NCBI GenBank assembly: GCA_021372515.1
Contig: JAJFUG010000174.1
Coordinates: 1 to 18,182 of the forward strand
Length of the DNA: 18,182 bases
Direction of reading: 5' to 3'
Source of the DNA: a bacterium
GTDB taxonomy: Bacteria > Gemmatimonadota > Glassbacteria > GWA2-58-10
A program made the position numbers and the translations under genes. The notes beneath the pieces are model-generated. The model saw only the letters and a list, made by a program, of their open reading frames with translations, had not been told where the DNA came from and made no database searches. Position 1 is the stretch's first letter. The number at the start of each line of letters is the position of its first letter. Positions 7,994 to 13,745 of this stretch are shown piece by piece.

Positions 7994-8662
7994 TTACTTC
8001 GATTTCCAGACAATGGGCATCGCCATTCTGACCGCGACCGGCTCGCCGCGGTTGAGGGCGGGATGGAACTTCATCTGCTTGGCCCATTCCACCGCGATCT
8101 GATCCAGCTCGGGGTAGCCCGAGGAGACGGCGATCTTGGTGCGCTGCGGGTCGACATCACCGGTCTTGGTGACGAAGAACTCGATCTTGGTGGTCACGTT
8201 GACCCGGGCGCGGGCTATGTACGAGGGCATCTCGGGCCGCGGAGGCATGCTCTTGAGCTTGGGCATCACCTCGGCCACCATCAGGAACTCCTCAACCTCC
8301 ACCTTTTCCTCCTGAACCGGGACTTCCGGGATCAGGTCGGGCGGGGGCGGAGTGGTTTCATCGATGGTGATGTCCTCGTTGACCTCTTCCTGCGCGGCGA
8401 TAGGCACGCTGGGCTTGGCCAGGGCCTTGGGCGGAGGCGGGATGACGACCTCAGGCGGAAGCTCGAGGGCCTCCATCGCGGACTCTTCACGCATAGCCAC
8501 CTCGCCGCTGAACGAGGGAGTGGCGATGATGAACGTTATATGACCGAACAGCGAGAGGAATACACTGATCGCGAAAAACTTACCGTAGCGCTGCTTGAAA
8601 CGGAAGTTCGCGCTCTCGACAACCTTGACGCTGCCGGACTTGGGAGTGCTGTTTTCAGCCAT
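7994..8662 (-). CDS. tonB: TonB energy-transducing protein
   Basis: A 222-residue inner-membrane-anchored periplasmic protein that passes proton-motive energy to outer-membrane receptors. After a basic cytoplasmic start there is one membrane helix (about 28-47, containing FLSLFGHITFII). A Pro- and Glu-rich linker follows (PPPPKALAKP near 76, TPPPPDLIPEVP near 104). The C-terminal TonB domain (about 143-220) has a receptor-binding fold pattern: KIEFFVTKTGDV, SSGYPELDQIAVEWAKQMKFHPA. The length is normal for the family. It starts 10 nt after exbD2 and the GGAG-containing end of exbD2 plus GGGGG provide ribosome-binding sequence, so the genes are probably translationally coupled. It is the last gene of the operon, before a strong terminator. 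The receptor gene downstream is the likely client, although TonB can serve others in the genome. Confidence 0.94.
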   Translation of the reverse strand: MAENSTPKSGSVKVVESANFRFKQRYGKFFAISVFLSLFGHITFIIATPSFSGEVAMREESAMEALELPPEVVIPPPPKALAKPSVPIAAQEEVNEDITIDETTPPPPDLIPEVPVQEEKVEVEEFLMVAEVMPKLKSMPPRPEMPSYIARARVNVTTKIEFFVTKTGDVDPQRTKIAVSSGYPELDQIAVEWAKQMKFHPALNRGEPVAVRMAMPIVWKSK

Positions 8663-8672
8663 ATTTGGCCCC

Positions 8673-9179
8673 CTATCTCCTCAGGTCCAGGGTTTCTTTT
8701 TCCAGGTTGGTGGCGAACATGACCTGAACGGTGTTGGCCTGTTTGAGCATTTCGAGAGCCACGTTGATCTTACGGTAATTCAGATCGCGGTCGGCGCGGA
8801 AGGCGATCAGGATCTTGCCTTTCCGGTTGGCCGATTCGAGCTTCAGCTTCTCGACCAAAGCGCTCTGACGCGCGGGATCGGCGAGGTTGTAGGCGACGTC
8901 ATCGACGTACACCAAGCCTTCCTCGTTGATTCCAGGCGTGGAAGGGTCGTCCTTGTTCACCCAGACATGCAGAATATTTTTACTCTTGAATTCGGTCTTT
9001 TTCAGGGCCGTCGCCTCGGGCCAGGCGATCTTCAACGGGGTTTCCTTGCGGAACACCGTCGTAACCAGGAAGAAAATGAGGAGAAGGAAAGCGATGTCGG
9101 CCAGCGAGCCGGTGGGCACGGTGGCTCCTACGCCGCTTTTCCGCTTGAATCCCCCCATCTTTTTTGAACGTACATCCAC
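8673..9179 (-). CDS. exbD: ExbD-family biopolymer transport protein (second copy)
   Basis: A 168-residue ExbD/TolR-type protein. It has one membrane helix (about 25-43) with the conserved proton-relay Asp at residue 28 (SLADIAFLLLIFFLVTT), then a periplasmic domain to about 160. It carries extra residues in the middle (DDPSTPGINEEGLVYVDDV, about 80-98) not found in its neighbour ExbD1. The start is GTG 9179, supported by AAAGGAG 6 nt upstream; an internal ATG at residue 8 is a weaker alternative. It follows exbD1 by 84 nt and precedes tonB by 10 nt. ExbB with two different ExbD subunits is known from Bacteroidetes-type TonB systems, where the two may form a mixed stator. Confidence 0.93.
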   Translation of the reverse strand: MDVRSKKMGGFKRKSGVGATVPTGSLADIAFLLLIFFLVTTVFRKETPLKIAWPEATALKKTEFKSKNILHVWVNKDDPSTPGINEEGLVYVDDVAYNLADPARQSALVEKLKLESANRKGKILIAFRADRDLNYRKINVALEMLKQANTVQVMFATNLEKETLDLRR

Positions 9180-9263
9180 CTTCGGCTCCTTTCAATCGGT
9201 ATTACCGCGAACGTGCGGCAGCGGCCGCTCAGGCGGCGCACCCGTCGTTCCGGACCCGAAACG

Positions 9264-9686
9264 TCATTCCCCGAGCATCTGCAGGGAAATCCGGGTGGCC
9301 TCGGCCTCCTGCAGCTCGTCCAGCACCTGGACCATCATGTTGTAGGTGGCATCCGGGCTGGTCTTGACCGCGGCAATGACCTTCGGGTTGAGCGAAATCT
9401 CCTGCCGCATCCGCTCGGCCAGACCATCGACCGGGATCGGGGGCTCCTCGGGGTTTTTGCCCTTTTTCAGCACGACCCGTCCATCCGGCTGGACCATGAT
9501 ATGGAGCATGTTCTTCTGACTGATCTGGACTTCCTCGGCCTTGGACTCGGGCAACAGCATTTCAAGGCCCTTTTCCTCGTTGAACGTCGTGGTGACGAGG
9601 AAAAAGATCAGCAGCAGGAATGCGATATCGGCCAAGGATGAGGTCGGGCACTCGGGCATGCCTTTATCTTTTTTTCTCAACAGCAT
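9264..9686 (-). CDS. exbD: ExbD-family biopolymer transport protein (first copy)
   Basis: A 140-residue ExbD/TolR-type protein and the shorter of the two tandem copies. The membrane helix is about residues 17-35 and contains the key Asp20 (SLADIAFLLLIFFLVTT). The periplasmic domain follows, with LHIMVQPDGRV and VIAAVKTSPDATY. The motif PTSSLADIAF is typical of the ExbD group in TonB systems. Start ATG 9686 has a GGAGG 8 nt upstream. The 131-nt gap after exbB is unusually long for an operon; I see no gene in it and no clear terminator. The membrane segment is nearly identical to that of ExbD2, but the periplasmic domains differ strongly, so the copies are old paralogues rather than a fresh duplication. 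Confidence 0.94.
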   Translation of the reverse strand: MLLRKKDKGMPECPTSSLADIAFLLLIFFLVTTTFNEEKGLEMLLPESKAEEVQISQKNMLHIMVQPDGRVVLKKGKNPEEPPIPVDGLAERMRQEISLNPKVIAAVKTSPDATYNMMVQVLDELQEAEATRISLQMLGE

Positions 9687-9817
9687 TAAATCGCCCTCCG
9701 GCAGATCCGCTGAATCCCTGTAAGGGAATTATCCAGCTTATCGTAAAGGTATGTGCTGGCCTGACCCGCCCAGTGCAGACTGACAGCGCACAGGACGAAT
9801 CAGCGGGGCCGCGAAAC

Positions 9818-10489
9818 TTACTTGGCCTTGTTCTCCAGCTCAATCACGGCCTCGACGATATTCTGGGAGCTTTCCTCCATGTCCAGGATCAGGCGGTCGA
9901 TCTTGGTGACAAAATAGTTATGGAACATCTGCACCGGCAGAGCGATGGTCAGACCGGCGGCGGTGGTGATCAGAGCTTCCTTGATACCGCCAGCCACGGC
10001 CTGCGGGCTGACTTCACCCATCTTCTCGATGACGGCAAAGGCGTTGATCATACCGGACACCGTCCCGAGGAACCCGAACATCGGGGCCACCGAGATGATC
10101 GTAGCCATGGAGATAAGACCCCGCTCCAGGAAGGCCAGTTCGATGGTGCCGGTGTTCTCGATGGCCTTGAGCACGCGCTCGCTGCCCTCTTTAACCTTGC
10201 GCAGACCGGCCAGCATGATCGCGGCCACCGGGCCCTCGGTGTTCTCACACAGCTCGACCGCGCCCTGGATGTTCTTTTCAGCCATGAAAGCATTGACCTG
10301 TTTGAGCAGGCGGCGGGTCTTGACACTGGCCATGGTCAAGGTGGTGTACTTCACGATGACGATTGCCAGACCCCAGATGGAGCAGATAGCCAGGGGAATC
10401 ATGAAAATTCCGCCCTTTACACAGAAGTCTCCGAACGGAGTGGAGAAGAACCACTGGCTCAGGTTGTTATACAGAAGCCAATTAATCAT
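9818..10489 (-). CDS. exbB: ExbB / MotA-TolQ family proton channel
   Basis: A 223-residue inner-membrane protein that forms the proton channel pentamer with ExbD. There are three membrane helices at about 27-48, 124-150 and 168-192. The second carries FGFLGTVSGMINAF and the third EALITTAAGLTIALPVQMF, the conserved MotA/TolQ/ExbB segments that line the channel. The cytoplasmic loop between helices 1 and 2 is of normal length. Start ATG 10489 is preceded by GGAGG/GAGG. It is the first gene of the exbB-exbD-exbD-tonB operon, with a TTGACA-containing promoter and a dyad about 100 nt upstream. Because the operon holds tonB rather than pal/tolB, I call it ExbB and not TolQ. Confidence 0.94.
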   Translation of the reverse strand: MINWLLYNNLSQWFFSTPFGDFCVKGGIFMIPLAICSIWGLAIVIVKYTTLTMASVKTRRLLKQVNAFMAEKNIQGAVELCENTEGPVAAIMLAGLRKVKEGSERVLKAIENTGTIELAFLERGLISMATIISVAPMFGFLGTVSGMINAFAVIEKMGEVSPQAVAGGIKEALITTAAGLTIALPVQMFHNYFVTKIDRLILDMEESSQNIVEAVIELENKAK

Positions 10490-10588
10490 TATACCTCGAC
10501 CTCCACCTTAAAATTAGGGGTAAGAAGAAGAAAGGCAGGCAATTCTTTAGACTTATTAGAGATAGCTCCCGGTTGATTAAGGTTTTCT

Positions 10589-10629
10589 AAACTACTATCC
10601 GCTAAAATACTTGTCAAGCAATTTTTAGC
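10589..10629 (-). promoter_or_regulatory. Probable exbB promoter with interrupted dyad over the -35 box
   Basis: The -35 TTGACA (10617-10612) is perfect. At 17 nt the best -10 is TAGTTT (10594-10589), a poor match. A dyad surrounds the -35: GCTAAAA (10601-10607) with TTTTAGC (10623-10629), and inside it CTTG-T-CAAG (10610-10618). A repressor or iron regulator could bind here; it does not match the classical Fur box. The leader to the ATG is about 93 nt. Confidence 0.5.
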
Positions 10630-10762
10630 ACAAACAGAAAAACTGGAACCCGCACTCCACAACCTGTGATACACGACGCGGTCCCGAATGTTTTAACTTT
10701 CCGAGGGTTAATACGCTAATCGAACGAATCCGAGCCGGGAATGTTGCCTGCCCTCAAAACTG

Positions 10763-11668
10763 CTATTTTTTCAGGGCGACCCAGTGGCCGGTGGAGTGCT
10801 CAACCAGGTCCGGGACAACTGCCGCGGAGTCGAATTGTGAGTCATCCGACCAGGCGCAGCCATCCGGGGCCCCGCCCCGGCCCCCGCCCCCGCCCAAGCC
10901 CCCATCCAGACCGGCGCAGGCGAGCAGTGTGCGGGTGTAGGGGTGCAGCGGACAGCCGAACAGTTCGGCCGTGTCGGCCAGCTCCACCACCCGTCCGCGG
11001 CGCATCACCGCCACCCGGTCGCTTATCGCCCGCACCACGCCCAGGTCGTGCGAGATGAACAGCAGAGTCAGACCCAGCGAGCGCTTGAGCTGCAACAGAA
11101 GAGTCAGTATCTGGCCCTGGATCGAAAGGTCGAGGGCCGAGACCGGCTCATCGGCCACCACGAAATCGGGCCCCGCGGCGATGGCCCGGGCGATGGCCAC
11201 CCGCTGGCGCTGGCCGCCGCTGAACTCGTGGGGGAAACGCCCGGCGTGCGCCGCGTCCAGGCCGACACAGCGCAGGAGCTCCTCCACCCGCGCGCGCAGC
11301 GGGCCGCCATCGAGGCCGGCATGCAGGCGCAGCGGCTCGGCCAGGGTCCGGAAGACCGTGAAACGCGGGTTTAGCGAGCCCAGGGGGTCCTGGAACACCA
11401 TCTGCATCCGCTTTCTAAGGCGGCGCAGCGGTCCCGCTCCCAGCGCGCTCAGCTCGACCCCGTCGAAACTGACGCTGCCCGAGTCCGGCCGCTCCAGGGC
11501 CAGCAGCAGACGGCCGGTGGTGCTCTTGCCGCAGCCGCTCTCGCCCACCAGGGCCAATGTTTCGCCCGGGGCCAGGCTCAGGTCCACCCGGTCCACCGCC
11601 CGGGCGCAGTTGCGGCCGTAGCCCTTGACCAGGGCCCGGCATTCGACCAGGGGTTTGTCGTCTTTCAT
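10763..11668 (-). CDS. Oligopeptide/dipeptide ABC transporter ATP-binding protein, OppF/DppF-like
   Basis: A 301-residue ATPase for a peptide-type importer, on the cytoplasmic face. It has Walker A GESGCGKST (42-50), signature FSGGQRQR (149-156), Walker B FVVADEPVSALD (169-180) and the switch His207 (ISHD). The longer open frame reaches back to 12043, but ATG 11668 is the right start: it overlaps the stop of the OppD-like gene as ATGA, and the domain begins there. The tail is odd. After HPYTRTLL a Gly-rich run (GGLGGGGGRGG, 256-266) replaces the usual linker, yet the end still reads PDLVE..TGHWVA, as in the oligo_HPY domain, so the frame is intact. The cluster cysteines of that domain are mostly gone. 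No permease or binding protein is nearby. Confidence 0.9.
   Translation of the reverse strand: MKDDKPLVECRALVKGYGRNCARAVDRVDLSLAPGETLALVGESGCGKSTTGRLLLALERPDSGSVSFDGVELSALGAGPLRRLRKRMQMVFQDPLGSLNPRFTVFRTLAEPLRLHAGLDGGPLRARVEELLRCVGLDAAHAGRFPHEFSGGQRQRVAIARAIAAGPDFVVADEPVSALDLSIQGQILTLLLQLKRSLGLTLLFISHDLGVVRAISDRVAVMRRGRVVELADTAELFGCPLHPYTRTLLACAGLDGGLGGGGGRGGAPDGCAWSDDSQFDSAAVVPDLVEHSTGHWVALKK
10870..10903 (-). repeat. G-quadruplex-type G-run cluster inside the oppF-like gene
   Basis: The coding (minus) strand has six G-runs of 3-5 bases (lengths 5, 3, 5, 5, 4, 4 in order from 10903 to 10870), separated by 1-4 bases. This fits the G3+N1-7 quadruplex pattern with runs to spare. It encodes the Gly-rich stretch between the ATPase core and the C-terminal tail. 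It may simply reflect GGN glycine codons at high G+C. Confidence 0.6.
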
Positions 11669-12660
11669 CCCGCCCCGCTTTCTGTCGCCCCGGCGCGATG
11701 GCAGCGCACCAGGCGTCCTGGCCGGTTGTCGAGCGGACGGAGCGCCTGGGGCAGCTCGCAGCCCGATACGGCCAGAGCGCAACGGTCGCGGAAACGGCAG
11801 CCCGCGGGCCAGGCGCCCGGAGCGGGCAGCTGACCGCCGATGCTGCGCAGAGTGCCATCCGGCTGGGGGATACAGTCCAGCAACGCGCGGGTGTAAGGGT
11901 GCGCGGCAGCGGAGAACAGCTCCGCGGCCGGGGCGCATTCCACGATCTGCCCGGAGTACATCACCGCCACGCGGCGGGCCAGGCTGCGCACCAGGTGCAG
12001 GTTGTGGCTGATCAGGAGCAGGGCCAGCGAGCGTGTGGTGCACAGGCCGGCCAGAAGCTCGATTATCTGACGCTCCACGGTGACATCCAGCGCCGTGGTG
12101 GGCTCATCCGCGATCAGCAGGGCGGCCCCGGTCACGAGGGCCATGGCGATCACGGCGCGCTGTTTCTGCCCGCCGCTGAGCTGGTGCGGGTAGCTGCCGA
12201 AGACGCGGCGGCTGTCGGGGATCCCCGCCGCGGCCAGAGCCCCGAGGGCCTGAGCTACGGCCTCGGACCGTCCGGCCCGGTGATGGGCGCGGTATGTCTC
12301 CACGATCTGCTCCCCGACCTTGAAAAGCGGGTCGAGCGCGGCCGAGGGGTCCTGGAACACCATGGCGATCCGCCCGCCGCGCACCCGGCGCAGCCCGGCC
12401 GGGCTCAGCCGGTTCAACTCGACCCCCTCCAGCGCCATGCGTTCGGCCTCCGAGCGGCCCACATCCTCTGGCACGGCCCGCAGCAGGGACAGGGCGGTCA
12501 GGGTCTTGCCGCAGCCGCTTTCGCCCACCAGAGCCAGGCATTCCCCGGCCCCGAGCGTGAAATCCACGCCCTCGACCGCCCGGACACCCGAGGCCAGGGT
12601 CACTGTCAGGCCCCGTACATCCAGCAGCGGCCCGACTGTTTCAACTGCGCTGTCTTCCAT
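11665..12660 (-). CDS. Oligopeptide/dipeptide ABC transporter ATP-binding protein, OppD/DppD-like
   Basis: A 331-residue ATPase with Walker A GESGCGKT (46-53), Q-loop VFQDP (101-105), signature LSGGQKQR (161-168), Walker B LLIADEPTTALD (181-192) and switch His219. The C-terminal oligo_HPY domain (from HPYTRALL, about 254) keeps the four cysteines C288, C293, C301 and C320, the set proposed to hold an iron-sulphur cluster in OppD-type proteins. Start ATG 12660 has a GGGAGG 5 nt upstream. It overlaps the OppF-like gene by 4 nt (ATGA), so the two are translationally coupled and would form the asymmetric ATPase pair. Genes for the two permeases and the peptide-binding protein are absent in the 2 kb on either side, so they must be elsewhere. 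The substrate (oligopeptide, dipeptide or nickel) is undecided. Confidence 0.92.
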   Translation of the reverse strand: MEDSAVETVGPLLDVRGLTVTLASGVRAVEGVDFTLGAGECLALVGESGCGKTLTALSLLRAVPEDVGRSEAERMALEGVELNRLSPAGLRRVRGGRIAMVFQDPSAALDPLFKVGEQIVETYRAHHRAGRSEAVAQALGALAAAGIPDSRRVFGSYPHQLSGGQKQRAVIAMALVTGAALLIADEPTTALDVTVERQIIELLAGLCTTRSLALLLISHNLHLVRSLARRVAVMYSGQIVECAPAAELFSAAAHPYTRALLDCIPQPDGTLRSIGGQLPAPGAWPAGCRFRDRCALAVSGCELPQALRPLDNRPGRLVRCHRAGATESGAG

Positions 12661-12770
12661 CCTGCCTCCCTGCGATCCGGGCGGACTTCACATCTCCCCG
12701 CGATGGGCCTGCACCCCGGCGGAGCCTTTGTCCCGGCGGCCGGCTCTTGCCACTTGAGGAATAAACAGTT

Positions 12771-12799
12771 ATTTTAATCCAATCCCGGAAGGGGCACAA
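12771..12799 (-). promoter_or_regulatory. Possible promoter for the oppD-oppF pair
   Basis: The -10 TAAAAT (12776-12771) is good and the -35 TTGTGC (12799-12794, 17-nt spacer) is weak. The site lies in an AT-rich pocket 110 nt before the OppD-like start. The rest of 12661-12869 shows a GGCCCG/CGGGCC hairpin (12807-12822) and nothing else I can name. Confidence 0.35.
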
Positions 12800-12869
12800 G
12801 AAACACGGCCCGGCCACGGGCCTTAATTTATATGTATATACCTGGCGACAAACCCGAAGGAGAACTGGG

Positions 12870-12980
12870 ATGGGCAAAGGCGACAAAAGGACCAAGCGCG
12901 GCAAGATCTACCGCGGCACATTCGGTAAGAGCCGGCCGCACAAGATCGAGCGACAGGACAAGGAAGCCGGTAAGAAATAA
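12870..12980 (+). CDS. Small ribosomal subunit protein bTHX (30S protein THX)
   Basis: A 36-residue, highly basic protein that begins [20 protein letters not shown], which closely matches the family start known from Thermus ([20 protein letters not shown]). THX sits in a cavity at the head of the 30S subunit and stabilises 16S rRNA; related proteins occur in Bacteroidetes and as PSRP4 in chloroplasts. This copy is a little longer than the Thermus one because of a tail ([12 protein letters not shown]). Start ATG 12870 has a textbook AAGGAG 7 nt upstream. It is the only plus-strand gene in the window. A bidirectional terminator follows 25 nt after the stop. TATA-rich sequence at 12829-12840 may hold a -10, but no -35 is clear. 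The gene is short enough that automatic annotation may miss it. Confidence 0.92.
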   Translation: MGKGDKRTKRGKIYRGTFGKSRPHKIERQDKEAGKK

Positions 12981-13003
12981 GGTTGTCCTGACAAGTGCCA
13001 TTG

Positions 13004-13058
13004 AAACAAACGGCGTCAGACTCAGTTCAGTCTGGCGCCGTTTGTTTTGGGTCTTTTA
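13004..13058. terminator. Bidirectional intrinsic terminator between THX gene and hup
   Basis: An 18-bp stem, AACAAACGGCGTCAGACT (13005-13022) with AGTCTGGCGCCGTTTGTT (13029-13046), has only one G-T pair and a 6-nt loop. T-rich sequence follows on the plus side (TTTGTTTTGGGTCTTTT), and TTTGTTTC on the minus side. It ends both convergent genes. Confidence 0.88.
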
Positions 13059-13068
13059 TCTTTCAGAT

Positions 13069-13338
13069 TCAGACTGTCTCTTTGAGGGCCTTGCCGGAGG
13101 TGAACTTGACAACCTTGCGCTGCGGGATGCGGATGGTCTTGCCAGTCTGCGGGTTGCGGCCCTCGCGCGCTTTCCGGGTGACCACGGAGAAAGTCCCGAA
13201 GCCCACCTGGGTGTACTTGCCACCCTTCTTCAGGCTTTTGGTGATGTTGTCGAACACGCTGTCGATAGCCTCTCCGGCGGCTTTTTTGGAAATGCCAACA
13301 CCTGCGGCCACGGCATCGATCAGTTCGGCCTTAGTCAT
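13069..13338 (-). CDS. hup: HU-family histone-like DNA-binding protein
   Basis: An 89-residue nucleoid protein that bends and compacts DNA as a dimer. The N-terminal helices (MTKAELIDAVAAGVGISKKA) are followed by the family signature VGFGTFSVVTRKAREGRNPQTGKTI (about 45-69). It includes the intercalating Pro63 in RNP and the beta arm that inserts in the minor groove. The length is standard for HU/IHF. The open frame reaches 13380, but ATG 13338 is the start: it matches the family N-terminus and has a GGAGG 8 nt upstream. HU and IHF subunits are hard to separate from one sequence; the lack of a second subunit gene nearby favours a homodimeric HU. It has a strong promoter about 108 nt upstream of the ATG and shares a terminator with the THX gene. 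Confidence 0.95.
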   Translation of the reverse strand: MTKAELIDAVAAGVGISKKAAGEAIDSVFDNITKSLKKGGKYTQVGFGTFSVVTRKAREGRNPQTGKTIRIPQRKVVKFTSGKALKETV

Positions 13339-13445
13339 GGAGAAATCCTCCAGAAAAAAGTTGTGAGTGGCGGGGGACACGAACGTTTATACGGCCGGAA
13401 ATCCTCTTCTTTCCCCAGATCTTTTAACGGTGCGCCTTTGCTAAG

Positions 13446-13473
13446 TGTATAACGGTTTAAAGCCGCTTGTCAA
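13446..13473 (-). promoter_or_regulatory. Sigma70-like promoter of hup
   Basis: A perfect -35 TTGACA (13473-13468), a 16-nt spacer and -10 TATACA (13451-13446). The spacer contains a near-palindrome CGGCTTTAAACCG, a possible operator, perhaps for autoregulation. The predicted start is near 13439, giving a leader of about 100 nt. Confidence 0.65.
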
Positions 13474-13685
13474 GCCTGAAGTAGCCGTTTTCAAGGTTAT
13501 TGAAGAAAAATTTCACCTTTAAGAGAAAAAATCATCCAAAAACCTACCGCGGGCCTTAAATTCGCCGGGAATCCTGATCCGCCGAGAACCCGGATGTTTA
13601 TTATATATCTGACGCCATCCCTCCAGTCAAGCCCGCCGGATGTGGAGATCGTTATTTTTCATACCTGAGCCCCACAATTGAGCAG
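13474..13685 (-). promoter_or_regulatory. Non-coding gap upstream of hup with a second possible promoter
   Basis: No gene is visible in this stretch; with the hup leader it makes the longest gene-free region of the window (13339-13745). On the minus strand TTGACT (13630-13625) is followed 17 nt later by TATATA (13607-13602) or 19 nt later by TATAAT (13605-13600), a good sigma70-like site. It would give hup a second, longer leader of about 250 nt or drive a short non-coding RNA. I see no terminator before hup, so a distal hup promoter is the simpler reading. Confidence 0.45.
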
Positions 13686-13719
13686 AAAAAGGGCGGGACT
13701 TAGCTCAAGTCCCGCCCTT
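13686..13719 (-). terminator. Intrinsic terminator of the TolC-family gene
   Basis: A perfect 13-bp stem (AAGGGCGGGACTT 13689-13701 with AAGTCCCGCCCTT 13707-13719) and a 5-nt loop are followed on the minus strand by five T. It lies 27 nt after the stop codon. Confidence 0.92.
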
Positions 13720-13745
13720 GCTGTGCCTCCGGTGCGCCCGACCGC

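Noticed and set aside
10489-10674. 61-codon minus-strand frame upstream of exbB
   Set aside because: It overlaps the promoter and dyad, has no ribosome-binding site and ends in the exbB start region. It reads as untranslated leader.
11669-12043. N-terminal extension of the OppF-like frame to 12043
   Set aside because: It lies wholly inside the OppD-like gene in another frame. The ATGA overlap and family alignment place the start at 11668.
12807-12822. GGCCCG/CGGGCC hairpin followed by an AT-rich stretch, considered as a terminator
   Set aside because: No gene ends before it on either strand and the 6-bp stem lacks a proper T-run, so I only mention it.
12832-13452. 206-codon plus-strand frame covering the THX gene and the HU gene
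   Set aside because: It is in a different frame from THX, crosses the strong bidirectional terminator and is antisense to HU.
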